Assembly: GCA_964555285.1 (NCBI GenBank)
Contig: CAZKRM010000001.1
Coordinates: 62,001-126,000 of the forward strand
Reading direction: 5' to 3'
Length of the DNA: 64,000 nucleotides
Origin: JBBIQV01 sp964555285
Lineage (GTDB): Bacteria > Nitrospirota > Nitrospiria > Nitrospirales > Nitrospiraceae
In this document: positions 49,301 to 60,846 of the stretch, piece by piece
Numbering within the stretch: the stretch's first letter is position 1
How the letters are laid out: each line of letters opens with the position of its first letter
Translations under genes and position numbers: made by a program
Notes under the pieces: model-generated
The model's database searches: none
Told to the model about the DNA's origin: nothing
What the model saw: the letters and a program-made list of their open reading frames with translations, nothing else

Positions 49301-50778
49301 GTATTCCCCCCCAGCTTGGTCGAGCGAAGAGTGAAGTGCACCGTCGTTCCTTTGCCGACCTCGCTCTCGATCCAGATCCGGCCGCCATGAGCTTCGACCA
49401 CTTTCTTGGCCAGAGCCAGGCCGAGTCCGCTCCCGGCCGACGTATGTTTTCCCTTTGTCCGGCCTTGATAGAATCGTTCGAAGATATGCGGAAGATCCGC
49501 TGCCGCGATACCGGCCCCCGCGTCTATGACGGACACAACCAGCACGCCGGATCCTCCATCGGGTTTCATCTGTAGTTTGACAATCGCTCCCTCGGGACTA
49601 AATTTCAACGCGTTGGAGAGCAGATTGTCGAGCACTTGTTCGATTCTGGCGGCATCGGCTTTGACCCACAGGCGGTCCCCTTGTGCTTCGACGAGCAACT
49701 GCACGTGTTTCGCGTCCGCCAGAAGGCGGATCTTGCTGACGGACACGTCAACCACCCGATGAAGGTCCATCGGGATGATCCGGTACTCCATCATTCCGGC
49801 TTCCATCTTGGAGAGGTCCAAAATGGTGTTGATCAGATACATCAGTCGCCGGCTGCTGTCGGACATGATGCGTAAGGTCGTGCGTTGATCCTGGGTCAAT
49901 GGTCCTGGAATTTCATCCAGCAGGAGGTTCGTCCCCTCCTGCAACGACGCCATCGGCGTACGCAACTCGTGGGAAACGTGCGCCAGAAACTCGGACTTCA
50001 TGTCGTCCAACTCCTGCAGTTTCTGGCCCATCCAATTGACGGTGGCGACCAGATCGCGCAATTCGGTAGGCGCAGCGATTTGCAGAGGTGTTCCGAAGTT
50101 GCCCTGCCCGATTTGCTTGATATGGCTCTGTAGGCGTCGAAGTGGCTGCAAGATGTTATAACTCGCGACCCCCGCTAATCCCAACCCGAACAGCAAGGCG
50201 ACCAGCACGAGCTGTTCCGTCACCGCCTGGGCCCGGGCGGCGCTGGTGCGAGATTCGCTCACTCCCACGCTCACGCGCGCTTCATGCACCGTGATATAGC
50301 TCTGCAACGCCGACGTCATGCGATCGGTGAGCGCGTCCCGCCGGCCTTCGTAGCCGGCGGAGAGATGCTGCGGGTTCTCGCCCCCTAGCTGAAGCATCTG
50401 CCGGAAGAGTGCCACGCGCTCCAGCTGCAGGCGATCGGTTTCCCGGAGGAGTTTCTGCCCTTGAGGAGATGTCTCCTGTTGGTGCAGCTGCTGCAACGTC
50501 CGCTGGAATTCTTCGACTTCTTCCTCGAAATTTCGCAGAAACGTGGCGTCGTGGACGGCCATGTATTTTTTCTCGCTTTGCAGCTGCCCGTACAATGCAC
50601 TCAACAGATGCTTCGCGGTTTCGATCGCAGGATAATGATAGGAGACCATTTCTGTGCTCAAGGCCGTAAGTTGCCGAAGTTGAAAGAGCGCATATAGGTT
50701 GACCCCGGCCATGACGGTAATGATGATGAGAGAAGTGAGGACTAGTCTCCAAAAAATGGATAGGCGCACCGTTCGCAC
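49297..50778 (-). CDS. GlrK/QseE-like membrane sensor histidine kinase
   Basis: A 493-aa kinase. The first membrane segment is WRLVLTSLIIITVMAGVNLY and the second about residues 180-205 (QLVLVALLFGLGLAGVASYN); between them is a helical periplasmic four-helix-type sensor. A HAMP segment (LQPLRRLQSHIKQIGQGNFG) leads to the phosphoacceptor helix FLAHVSHELRTPMASLQEGT and an HATPase domain (LLSNALKFSPEGAIVKLQMK, VIDAGAGIAAADLPHIFERF, GSGLGLALAKKVVEAHGGRI). The start is GTG at 50776-50778 with AAGGGGGA upstream. It heads the kinase-lipoprotein-regulator operon. Confidence 0.9.
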   Translation of the reverse strand: MRTVRLSIFWRLVLTSLIIITVMAGVNLYALFQLRQLTALSTEMVSYHYPAIETAKHLLSALYGQLQSEKKYMAVHDATFLRNFEEEVEEFQRTLQQLHQQETSPQGQKLLRETDRLQLERVALFRQMLQLGGENPQHLSAGYEGRRDALTDRMTSALQSYITVHEARVSVGVSESRTSAARAQAVTEQLVLVALLFGLGLAGVASYNILQPLRRLQSHIKQIGQGNFGTPLQIAAPTELRDLVATVNWMGQKLQELDDMKSEFLAHVSHELRTPMASLQEGTNLLLDEIPGPLTQDQRTTLRIMSDSSRRLMYLINTILDLSKMEAGMMEYRIIPMDLHRVVDVSVSKIRLLADAKHVQLLVEAQGDRLWVKADAARIEQVLDNLLSNALKFSPEGAIVKLQMKPDGGSGVLVVSVIDAGAGIAAADLPHIFERFYQGRTKGKHTSAGSGLGLALAKKVVEAHGGRIWIESEVGKGTTVHFTLRSTKLGGNT

Positions 50779-50888
50779 TCCCCCTTAGAGATCCAGATGG
50801 TCGAAGTCTTTTCGAGGTGTAGGTAAACCCATACAACATTTTTCCTGTTCACTCAAGAACTTCCGAGAAAATAGTGTGTGCCTGTGCG

Positions 50889-51707
50889 TTAGAACTCTGG
50901 CCGCTCCAACCGGTCCTGAAACCGGCGTTGCCGCCGAGTGGACCCAGAGAGGGCTGCAAAGAGATGGCCGCGGAAGAAGAGTATCGCTACGGCCAGTGGA
51001 GGGGTCATGACGAGAACCAGCACCGCGCTCACGTCTTCGGGCAGGCCTAGGTAGGACAGCCACGCAGTCAGAAGGGTAAAAGGGACGATCACCACTTGGA
51101 AGAAATCCAGGCCGGCTCCACGCCCCAGCCGACCGGACAGGCTGAAGAAAAATGACAGCCCGAGCGGCGCAAGGATCAGGGCAAACGGCAGGAACCATTC
51201 GATCCAGTTTTCCAACACGAACTCATAGCTCGCTTTCATGACATCGAGCGGAGAATCGTGTCGAGTCTGGTAGATCACCTCCGGGGCTGGGTTCAGCAAG
51301 ATAAACGCGAGCAAGAGCGCCGCTGTCGCGATGAACCCACCATAGGGGTTGGCATTCATGCCGGCGTCTAACAGCAGCAAGGGAACCCACAGGACAAAAC
51401 CGACTCCGATGACATCCCAAAAGTACCGGCCGAAGCTCCCCAGCACGTCCTGGATACCCAACGAACGCATCCCTTTCACGGATTGTTCGATGAGACTCAG
51501 CGTCGCACCGATCAGGAGCGCATTGATCGCTCCGAGCAACAATCCTCCCGCGATGCCGAGCGGCGATGAGACCATGGTCGCCAGGACCATCAGACCGCTG
51601 AAGATGATCACCGCAACGATCGCGATCCAGCCACGGGTGAAGGAACGCCCGGTCGATCGGGCTGCTTCTCGATAGAGGCGAAAGATGTGGGAGAACAGGG
51701 TCGCCAT
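50889..51707 (-). CDS. Polytopic membrane protein of unknown function
   Basis: A 272-aa protein with about six hydrophobic segments (WIAIVAVIIFSGLMVLATMV, LGIAGGLLLGAINALLIGAT, YFWDVIGVGFVLWVPLLLLD, GFIATAALLLAFILLNPAPE, FLPFALILAPLGLSFFF, VLVLVMTPPLAVAILFFRGH). I do not recognise a named family. The PAPEVIYQTRHDSPLDVMKA loop is a possible conserved motif. The ATG at 51705-51707 has GGAAC upstream; an ATG 4 codons earlier is an alternative. It is transcribed divergently from clpB. Confidence 0.7.
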   Translation of the reverse strand: MATLFSHIFRLYREAARSTGRSFTRGWIAIVAVIIFSGLMVLATMVSSPLGIAGGLLLGAINALLIGATLSLIEQSVKGMRSLGIQDVLGSFGRYFWDVIGVGFVLWVPLLLLDAGMNANPYGGFIATAALLLAFILLNPAPEVIYQTRHDSPLDVMKASYEFVLENWIEWFLPFALILAPLGLSFFFSLSGRLGRGAGLDFFQVVIVPFTLLTAWLSYLGLPEDVSAVLVLVMTPPLAVAILFFRGHLFAALSGSTRRQRRFQDRLERPEF

Positions 51708-51910
51708 GGCTCGTTCCATCTGTGTCGGCGCAAGACTTGTCTGCGGGCACAATAATCTGGAGAGTCTCGCGCGGTCAAGCCGGGAAAGAAGCGCCTCGTC
51801 CACAGGAGCAGGAGGAGAGGCTGTCGATCGTCTTGACTTGCCACAGAATATGATTAACACAGTGTGAAACGAAGACGACTCTACATTGTCATAATGCCGG
51901 GAGACCTGCG

Positions 51911-54514
<2,604 letters not shown>

Positions 54515-54569
54515 CCGGCGAAGTGCTGGGGGGCTCGATCCCCTCGACGCAGCCCCGCCGTACCCAACA

Positions 54570-54998
54570 CTACCCGATGACCACAGCCCCCCCCTGTGCA
54601 TCGGTCTGTCCACCGCTCTGGCGATGCTTGTCGACTTTCCATTCGGTCGGGAACACCTGAAAGAGATGGCCCTTGATGGTATGGAATTCGCCCAGATTGA
54701 AGATCACGCGGGCCGGTGGCTTGAAGTCCAATTGAAGAACGACTTTCCCCGATGCGATGTGTTTGAGGAGGAGGCCGCTCGTCGACTTCGACAGCTCATA
54801 GGCACGCCGTTCGTTGAAAGCCAGGCTGCTGTCCACGAGCTTGGCCTGGAGACGGCCCGTTTCGTCGAAGAGGGCAAAGTTCACCAGGAGAGGGCCGGTC
54901 GGCTTCTTGATGGTAAGCTGCAGTTGCGGAAGGCCTTCGATCTCCACGGTGCCGTCCGTATTGCTGTAGAGATTCGAACCGATCTCGATGTCCATCAT
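54570..54998 (-). CDS. Conserved-looking protein of unknown function
   Basis: A 142-aa protein, MMDIEIGSNLYSNTDGTVEI at the start, rich in predicted beta-strands (GLPQLQLTIKKPTGPLLVNF, ALFDETGRLQAKLVDSSLAF, GKVVLQLDFKPPARVIFNLG). I recognise no family. It has no signal peptide or membrane segment. A polyG stretch just upstream could act as a ribosome site. It converges on clpB and is followed, in the minus direction, by none of its own operon. Confidence 0.65.
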   Translation of the reverse strand: MMDIEIGSNLYSNTDGTVEIEGLPQLQLTIKKPTGPLLVNFALFDETGRLQAKLVDSSLAFNERRAYELSKSTSGLLLKHIASGKVVLQLDFKPPARVIFNLGEFHTIKGHLFQVFPTEWKVDKHRQSGGQTDAQGGAVVIG

Positions 54999-55014
54999 CC
55001 CCCCCAGGCTTGCG

Positions 55015-55097
55015 ATTGAGCCATTGACTCATTGAACCATTGAGTCATTGCTGGATTTCAATGGAACAATCACCCGATGATTCAATGGTTCAATTCC
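55015..55097. repeat. 8-bp-register repeat with inverted half
   Basis: Five 8-bp units in perfect register start at 55015 (attgagcc, attgactc, attgaacc, attgagtc, attgctgg). GAACCATTGA (55034-55043) is exactly inverted as TCAATGGTTC (55082-55091), so the block can fold as a hairpin. It fills the gap between two minus-strand genes. Confidence 0.75.
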
Positions 55098-55313
55098 TTA
55101 TGGTTTCTTGATCCGATCCAAAATCAGGGCGATGCACCCGCCGAGCAGCCCGCCGCCGATAATCGCCGTGAGCAACTCAACGAGTTTCACCTCCCAGAGC
55201 GAACCCTGCGCTTGCATCACCTCGCGAATACCGCCCTGGAGCATGATGACGGCCAAGGCCATCGTGGACCCAATCAGAAACCACCAGGCGAACACCTTGA
55301 TCACGGACGACAT
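55098..55313 (-). CDS. Small two-segment membrane protein of unknown function
   Basis: A 71-aa protein with two hydrophobic segments (VFAWWFLIGSTMALAVIMLQ and LLTAIIGGGLLGGCIALILD) joined by a short polar loop, ending in a basic tail DRIKKP. No family is recognised. It begins 9 bp after the yifB stop, so it may be the second gene of that unit. Confidence 0.6.
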   Translation of the reverse strand: MSSVIKVFAWWFLIGSTMALAVIMLQGGIREVMQAQGSLWEVKLVELLTAIIGGGLLGGCIALILDRIKKP

Positions 55314-55322
55314 ACGAGGCCC

Positions 55323-56852
55323 TCACGATTCGATCCGTCGATCGTAACTTCGATATTGGATAGCTTCGGCAATATGGTGCGATTGGACGGCGTCCTCGTG
55401 TGCCAAGTCGGCGATCGTTCTTGCAACGCGGAGGATGCGCCCGTGAGCGCGTGCCGACAGCCCCACGCGCGTCATCGCCTGCTCGAGCAAATCGCGACTC
55501 GCGCCATCGAGCCGACAATACCGCTTGAGGTGCCGCGGCTTGAGTTGTGCGTTGGTGTAGATCCCCTCCTCTGTGTAACGAGCCGTCTGCCTGGCGCGTG
55601 CGGCCATGATGCGAGCGCGGATCGCGGCAGAACTTTCAGGCAGCGGTCCTTCGTCCCGCAACTCACGCACATGGACGGGAGGCACCTCGACGTGAATATC
55701 CAGCCGATCCAACAAGGGACCGGAGAGTCGGCTCCGGTACCGTCGAACCTGATGCGGCGTGCAGACGCATTCCCGAGAACGGCTCCCATAGTATCCGCAG
55801 GGACAGGGATTCATCGCGGCCACGAACATGAATCGAGCTGGATACCGCAAGGACCCGCTGACTCGAGTCAACACTACCGTCCCGTCTTCGAGCGGCTGGC
55901 GTAACCCGTCCAGGACCGGCCGTTTGAACTCCAAAATTTCATCCAAGAAGAGCACGCCGTTGTGTGCGAGCGAAACTTCGCCGGGCTTGGGCACGGTGCC
56001 TCCGCCGATCAGACCCGCGTCCGAAATGCTGTGATGCGGCGCACGGAAGGGGCGGACGGTGACGAGCGGAGCGCTCTCGCTCAAGAGACCGGAGACGCTG
56101 TGAATGCGCGTCGTATCGAGCGCCTCGTCCTGCCGGAGCAGGGGCAGAATGGTCGGGATACGGCGCGCCAGCATCGTCTTGCCGGAACCGGGGGGGCCGA
56201 CCATCAGTAGGTTGTGGCCTCCTGCTGCAGCCACTTCCAGCGCCCGTTTGGCCTGCTCCTGGCCTTTGACATCGGCAAAGTCTTCGTCCTCGATGGGGCG
56301 TGTGGTCAGGAGCGCGTTCTGATCCGCGACGGCAGCCGTGACGGATCGATTGCCACGCAGGAATTCGACGGCTTCAGGCAACGTGTGCAAGGGAAAAGCC
56401 GACACGCCATCGACCATCGCAGCTTCCGGTGCGTTTGCGGCGGGAAGGAGCAGGCTGTGGGTGTTCCGGCATGCCATGCCGATGGATAGCGCGCCTGCGA
56501 TGGGCTTGATCCGTCCATCCAGCGACAGTTCCCCGACCAACACCCTCCGCTCAACCGACTCGGCCGGCAACACGTCTTCCGCGACCAGGATGCCCATCGC
56601 GATGGCCAGGTCCAGCCCCGATCCTTCTTTCTTCAGCCCGGCTGGCGCAAGGTTCACCGTGATTTTCTTGATGGGGAAATGAAAGCCTGTGTTCTTCAAC
56701 GCCGCTCGTACACGATCGCGGCTCTCCCGAACGGTGGCATCCGGAAGCCCCACCACCGAAAACTGCGGAAGCCCACCCCCTATGTCGACCTCGACATCGA
56801 TCAAATGAGCCTCAAGACCGACCACCGCCGCACTGGTCACTTTGGCTAACAA
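55323..56852 (-). CDS. YifB/ComM-family AAA+ ATPase (Mg-chelatase-like)
   Basis: A 509-aa protein of the family that includes ComM, a branch-migration helicase in natural transformation. The N-terminal ChlI/Lon-S5-like part includes VDIGGGLPQFSVVGLPDATV and KITVNLAPAGLKKEGSGLDL. The AAA+ domain has Walker A MVGPPGSGKTMLARRIPTIL and the Walker B/sensor region NGVLFLDEILEFKRPVLDGL. The CPCGYYG...CVC cysteines form the family's zinc-ribbon-like loop. The start is TTG at 56850-56852 with GGAGAA upstream; no ATG is available before the conserved N-terminus. Confidence 0.93.
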   Translation of the reverse strand: MLAKVTSAAVVGLEAHLIDVEVDIGGGLPQFSVVGLPDATVRESRDRVRAALKNTGFHFPIKKITVNLAPAGLKKEGSGLDLAIAMGILVAEDVLPAESVERRVLVGELSLDGRIKPIAGALSIGMACRNTHSLLLPAANAPEAAMVDGVSAFPLHTLPEAVEFLRGNRSVTAAVADQNALLTTRPIEDEDFADVKGQEQAKRALEVAAAGGHNLLMVGPPGSGKTMLARRIPTILPLLRQDEALDTTRIHSVSGLLSESAPLVTVRPFRAPHHSISDAGLIGGGTVPKPGEVSLAHNGVLFLDEILEFKRPVLDGLRQPLEDGTVVLTRVSGSLRYPARFMFVAAMNPCPCGYYGSRSRECVCTPHQVRRYRSRLSGPLLDRLDIHVEVPPVHVRELRDEGPLPESSAAIRARIMAARARQTARYTEEGIYTNAQLKPRHLKRYCRLDGASRDLLEQAMTRVGLSARAHGRILRVARTIADLAHEDAVQSHHIAEAIQYRSYDRRIES

Positions 56853-57053
56853 ATGTTCTCCACGACCATCCTCATCTGCGTGAGAGCACTCTTCCGCGGT
56901 TCGTACGCCGCGCGATTATAGGCAACCGCCCTGAGGCTTTTCAACACGAAGACTCATAGGGACTGTCGGCGGACCGTTCGCCATCGACCGGGGGGCTCCT
57001 TGCCGCCGTCCTGCCAACTGGAATGCCTCGCGCGGTCTCTGTATAATCGCGCC

Positions 57054-57650
57054 ATGCGCCTCCGGAGTCGCATCCCAGGGTACATCCTTGTGATATGTTT
57101 TGCGGGACCACTCGCCTTCTCTCCCGTAAGGGCAGAAACCGGTTCGAGCAATGAACAAGCCCCACCTCGCGGTCGCGCCACACCCACGCAAGTGGGAACC
57201 GTCATGGCCTTGCTGGCCACATTCCATGAGGCAGGCGTGTTACCTCCCGAAGGGACGGCCGAAGCCAATCACCTGATCAAGGCCTTAATTCAATTTCAGT
57301 CGGCCTTCATGAACAGTGCCCACCCGGAAGTGCGCCGGTACTTCTCTCATGCGTTGGAACGAACACTGCGTGAGCGGGCGACGGAAGTAGCTGCGACATT
57401 TCAGGCAGATGGATGGACGTCGGAGACGCTCGAGGCAGTGGTCAAGTTTGGGACGCAGCGGGAGAGTTGGGACCGGCAGCAATTTCAGATCGGGTTACGG
57501 GAATTCAATCTGGACCTCCGCGATTTAGACTTACTAATCCGTACCTTTTCTGACGCACAGCAGGCGCTGATTTCCCGTGGCAAGAACTTGCACCAGGTCT
57601 ATGCAGCGAAACGGCGTGAGATGCCGGGAAGCCGCAGTGGGTCGCGCTAG
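57054..57650 (+). CDS. Secreted protein of unknown function
   Basis: A 198-aa protein with a signal peptide (IPGYILVICFAGPLAFSPVR). The rest is mostly helical (GTVMALLATFHEAGVLPPEG, FQSAFMNSAHPEVRRYFSHA). No family is recognised. A TATAAT lies 7 bp before the ATG, so if it is the -10 box the transcript would begin at or near the start codon; no good -35 box is seen. A longer frame upstream exists but lacks support. Confidence 0.65.
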   Translation: MRLRSRIPGYILVICFAGPLAFSPVRAETGSSNEQAPPRGRATPTQVGTVMALLATFHEAGVLPPEGTAEANHLIKALIQFQSAFMNSAHPEVRRYFSHALERTLRERATEVAATFQADGWTSETLEAVVKFGTQRESWDRQQFQIGLREFNLDLRDLDLLIRTFSDAQQALISRGKNLHQVYAAKRREMPGSRSGSR

Positions 57651-57706
57651 GATGAGTTCATGGGGGGTGGAGTGATCGTTCACCGGTCAATGAAAGGAGC
57701 TGTGCG

Positions 57707-57943
57707 ATGGCGACGAAGGCGTACATCCTCATCAAGGTGAAGGCAGGCAAGACGAAAGACGTGCTGACGTCCTTGAAGAAATTATCGGGTGTCGAGCAGG
57801 CTCATTCCTGTTTCGGGCAGCCGGATATTTTCGTCTTCATCAGTGTGCAGGATGAGCGGGCACTGTCCGAAGTGGTGATCACGAAGATTCATGCGATCGA
57901 AGGGGTCGAAGAGACCGACACGCATATCGTCGCGGATTCTTAG
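57707..57943 (+). CDS. Stand-alone Lrp/AsnC ligand-binding (RAM) domain protein
   Basis: A 78-aa protein that is only the RAM domain of Lrp/AsnC regulators: AYILIKVKAGKTKDVLTSLK, then VEQAHSCFGQPDIFVFISVQ and HAIEGVEETDTHIV. There is no DNA-binding domain. Such small proteins bind amino acids or pair with full-length Lrp-type regulators. A good AAAGGAG precedes the ATG. It overlaps the 3' end of the convergent oxidoreductase gene by 4 bp. Confidence 0.85.
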   Translation: MATKAYILIKVKAGKTKDVLTSLKKLSGVEQAHSCFGQPDIFVFISVQDERALSEVVITKIHAIEGVEETDTHIVADS

Positions 57944-58929
57944 CCGTCGCACCTGACATCGACCCGCAGCCCGTCCTGTTCTGCCGACCGATAACAGGCG
58001 TCGGCGATCAGAACGGCTTTCAAGCCGTCAACGCCCGTGATAGGAGCGGGGCGTCCGCTGCGCAACATATCGAGAAAGGCACGGAGCGTGGCCACGATCG
58101 TGGGCTGCGAGGAAACCGTTGTGTGGCTTTCACCCTCCGTTCCGACCACTCGAGCCACTGTGTGTCGACTCCAATCAACGTAGAGCTGCCCGCCGCCGGC
58201 GATCCACTCGGCGCGGCTTACTCGTCCGACGGCCACGCGCGCGACATCGATCAGGCAGGGCATTCCGCTTGAGGTCCAGAGCTGAACGACGGCGCGGGTT
58301 TCCGGCGCGGCGGCGGCAGGCCGATCCATTCTTGCACTGATCGAGACGACGTCTTCTTCGGTCAGGAAGCGCACCATATCCAGCAAGTGAATCCCCACTT
58401 CCAGTAACACACCGCGGCTGCCATCCTCTCCGGCATGTGGAATGCTTTGAGGTCGGTCTTCAAGGCGGGTCGTCAGGGTCAGATAGTGCTTCTGTCCCAG
58501 GTCGGCCAGTTGAGCCTTCAGCGCGATTGTCGCGGGATCGAATCGGAGGGTGTGGGCAGTCATCAAGGGAACCTGGGCGTTGGCTGCGGCTTCCACCATG
58601 TCGTGGGCTGCTGGGCCTGTCGGGGCCAAGGGCTTTTCGATGAGCATCGGCTTCCCAGCCTCGGCGGCCGCGAGGCAGATCTCCCGGTTGAAGCGCGGTG
58701 GGGTCACGACCACCAGGGCTTGCACACGCGGGTCGTGGATGAGTTCACGGGGCTCCCCGTAACAGGGAATCTCGACATCGACCGGGAACCCGATGCCCAG
58801 GGCCGGATTCCGACGGCAGACTGCGACCAGGCACGCGTCCGGGACATCGCGCAGGAGATGGCGGGCATACCGAATTCCATGGCGCCCTAATCCGATGAGC
58901 CCGATTCCGATAGGAGCCGACAGCGGCAT
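57940..58929 (-). CDS. Gfo/Idh/MocA-family oxidoreductase
   Basis: A 329-aa NAD(P)-dependent dehydrogenase of the sugar-modifying family. The Rossmann motif is IGIGLIGLGRHGIRYARHLL (about residues 6-25), followed by EKPLAPTGPAAHDMVEAAAN with the catalytic-type EKP, and GVLLEVGIHLLDMVRFLTEE near residue 175 matching the GGxxxHxxD region in altered form (His and Asp are kept). The substrate is unknown. The start is ATG 58927-58929; an earlier in-frame start is possible. Confidence 0.87.
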   Translation of the reverse strand: MPLSAPIGIGLIGLGRHGIRYARHLLRDVPDACLVAVCRRNPALGIGFPVDVEIPCYGEPRELIHDPRVQALVVVTPPRFNREICLAAAEAGKPMLIEKPLAPTGPAAHDMVEAAANAQVPLMTAHTLRFDPATIALKAQLADLGQKHYLTLTTRLEDRPQSIPHAGEDGSRGVLLEVGIHLLDMVRFLTEEDVVSISARMDRPAAAAPETRAVVQLWTSSGMPCLIDVARVAVGRVSRAEWIAGGGQLYVDWSRHTVARVVGTEGESHTTVSSQPTIVATLRAFLDMLRSGRPAPITGVDGLKAVLIADACYRSAEQDGLRVDVRCDG

Positions 58930-59006
58930 CACCTCGCAGCCTCCTCTTCTCTCCGCCTCCTCACGCACTACGCGACCGGCGTCATAGGATGGCGCAGGGC
59001 CTCACG

Positions 59007-59036
59007 TTGACAAGGTCGGGAACTGATCGTTATAGT
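59007..59036 (+). promoter_or_regulatory. Sigma-70 promoter of the dienelactone-hydrolase-like gene
   Basis: A perfect -35 TTGACA (59007-59012), 18-bp spacer and -10 TATAGT (59031-59036), about 80 bp upstream of the ATG at 59117. Confidence 0.7.
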
Positions 59037-59116
59037 ACCGCTCAGCGATTTATCTCACCAGGATAGACCAGAAATCACACAGTTGCATTCACCACTTGGA
59101 CCAGAGCAGGCCTCGT

Positions 59117-59911
59117 ATGTCTGAGCGAACCGCACCGTTTACCCTCCAGCAAATCGGAACCGGCACCGCACGTTTTCCCAGCGGCGGCGCCATGCCGTCG
59201 CCGACCGACATCGCGGTCGATCCTTACATGAAGACGCGCATACCGAAGGAAACGCAGGTCGATTGCTTGCAATTCTGGCCACAGGAGAAGGGCCCCTTCC
59301 CCGGCATCGTGTTGTTGCATGAATGGTGGGGGTTGAACGCGCAGATCAAGAATCTCGGCAATCGCCTTGCGTGCGAAGGCTACGGCGTGATCATTCCAAA
59401 CCTCTATGGCCGGTTGGGTGGCATGGTGACGGCGAGTGCGGAGGTGGCAGCAGCGTTGATGGCGAAGAATTCCGAAGCCGCGTTGCTTCAAGACATTAAC
59501 TCCTGTTGCGAGTTCCTTAACACACGAGACTATCTCAAGCGCAACATCCACGGCGTGATCGGGTTCGGTATGGGTGGTTCGCTCGCGATGCGGTTTGCAT
59601 GCCAACGCAAGCGCCTCCGGGCGGCTGTGGCATTTTACGGTCGGATGGTGACGCCTCCGGAGGTGCTCAAGGATCTTTACAGCCCGCTCCTGTATCATCA
59701 GGCAGGCCTGGATGAATGGGCGACGCAGCAGGACATAGATCAACTTCGCGCAGCGGCGGCGCAATACGGCAAGCGCGTGGACATCCGTACCTATGCCGAC
59801 GCTCCTCATGCCTTCTGCGACGAGACGAGACAGACCTATCGGAAGGAAGCAGCCACCGAGGCCTGGGAGACGACGGTGGAGTTTCTGAAGACCTGCTTCC
59901 ACGGTGCGTAA
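59117..59911 (+). CDS. Dienelactone-hydrolase-like alpha/beta protein lacking the nucleophile Cys
   Basis: A 264-aa protein with the DLH pattern: FPGIVLLHEWWGLNAQIKNL (the LHEWWG turn), VIIPNLYGRLGG and DAPHAFCDE, which supplies the His. The nucleophile elbow of the family, G-x-C-x-G-G, here reads GFGMGG, so Gly occupies the place of Cys. The enzyme may be inactive as a hydrolase or use another residue. The ATG at 59117 (MSERTAPFTLQQIGTG) has AGCAGG upstream. It stands alone, after a sigma-70 promoter. Confidence 0.82.
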   Translation: MSERTAPFTLQQIGTGTARFPSGGAMPSPTDIAVDPYMKTRIPKETQVDCLQFWPQEKGPFPGIVLLHEWWGLNAQIKNLGNRLACEGYGVIIPNLYGRLGGMVTASAEVAAALMAKNSEAALLQDINSCCEFLNTRDYLKRNIHGVIGFGMGGSLAMRFACQRKRLRAAVAFYGRMVTPPEVLKDLYSPLLYHQAGLDEWATQQDIDQLRAAAAQYGKRVDIRTYADAPHAFCDETRQTYRKEAATEAWETTVEFLKTCFHGA

Positions 59912-59961
59912 TTTCCTGACAGTCATGTCGTATCATACGTGTGGTGAGTGCACACTGAGCC

Positions 59962-60846
59962 ATGAATCACATCGTTGCTTTTCTACTGCTCTGCCTCCTC
60001 GGCTGGGGGTTGCCTTCTTCTTCCGACGGTGCGGAGTCCTCTCCTCCCGCTTCTTCCTCCAGCGTGCCTCAGATGACGTTGACTTCGGACCTGCCGAATT
60101 TTGAGCAAGTCGTTCAGAAGCATGCCAAGACCCTTGCGGCCATTACCTCCGAAGCCGATGCCCTGAAAGCCTTCACGGTCGATCTCGGTCGCGCGCTTGG
60201 ATTGCAGGATGCGGCGCTGACCCTCCAGGTGAAATCGTTGCCCGCCTCGCTGGCCAAGGAGTTGTTCGTTCAAGAGCTGCAGGGCTCTGCGAGCCGGTTG
60301 GTTGCCGGCCTTGCTGCGTGGCGCATGGCTCGGTCCAGTTGGGAGGCGACAAAGACAACGGACACTGCCCGCTCAACTGCTCTCGATGTAGATCTCGCCA
60401 AGCAGCGAGCGTGGTTGGAGCGGCAAGGCATCTCCCCGTTGATCCTGGAGAATCTTGCCAAGCAATTGGAGGTCCGCGCGGTCGAGCAGGTGTATGTCGA
60501 GTGGACCCGCATCCATCACTGGAAGGACCAGGTTCGAGAGCGCAGAGGCCTGGCTCGCCTCTGCGGCGTGTGGCAGTGGACTATTCATAACCATCAGAAT
60601 CACCATGAACAGAAGCTCGTCATGACCTTTCCCCCTCCCGGCGCCGAGAATCGGTCGTTCAACGGTCCGGCGGAAATTGTGGCGATCGGGGACAATGTCT
60701 ACCTTCGCTGGGAGACGGACGGCCGAGTCCAGGAAGACAGTTTACAGTTTGCGAGAGAAGGGCAACGGCTCGAGGGCACCTTCGTCAACAGCCTCGGCGG
60801 GTGGGGATCGATCGCGGCCAAGCGGAGTAGCATCTGCGCTCCCTGA
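59962..60846 (+). CDS. Secreted protein of unknown function
   Basis: A 294-aa protein with a signal peptide (IVAFLLLCLLGWGLPSSSDG). A helical N-terminal two-thirds leads to a beta-rich C-terminal part (GVWQWTIHNHQNHHEQKLVM, VAIGDNVYLRWETDGRVQED, GQRLEGTFVNSLGGWGSIAA) resembling a small barrel-like domain that reports on secreted extracellular binding. No named family is recognised. It starts 50 bp after the DLH-like gene and may share its transcript. Confidence 0.65.
   Translation: MNHIVAFLLLCLLGWGLPSSSDGAESSPPASSSSVPQMTLTSDLPNFEQVVQKHAKTLAAITSEADALKAFTVDLGRALGLQDAALTLQVKSLPASLAKELFVQELQGSASRLVAGLAAWRMARSSWEATKTTDTARSTALDVDLAKQRAWLERQGISPLILENLAKQLEVRAVEQVYVEWTRIHHWKDQVRERRGLARLCGVWQWTIHNHQNHHEQKLVMTFPPPGAENRSFNGPAEIVAIGDNVYLRWETDGRVQEDSLQFAREGQRLEGTFVNSLGGWGSIAAKRSSICAP

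Noticed and set aside
54515..54569. Bidirectional terminator between clpB and the convergent gene
   Set aside because: The GC-rich inverted segments pair poorly and no T run follows.
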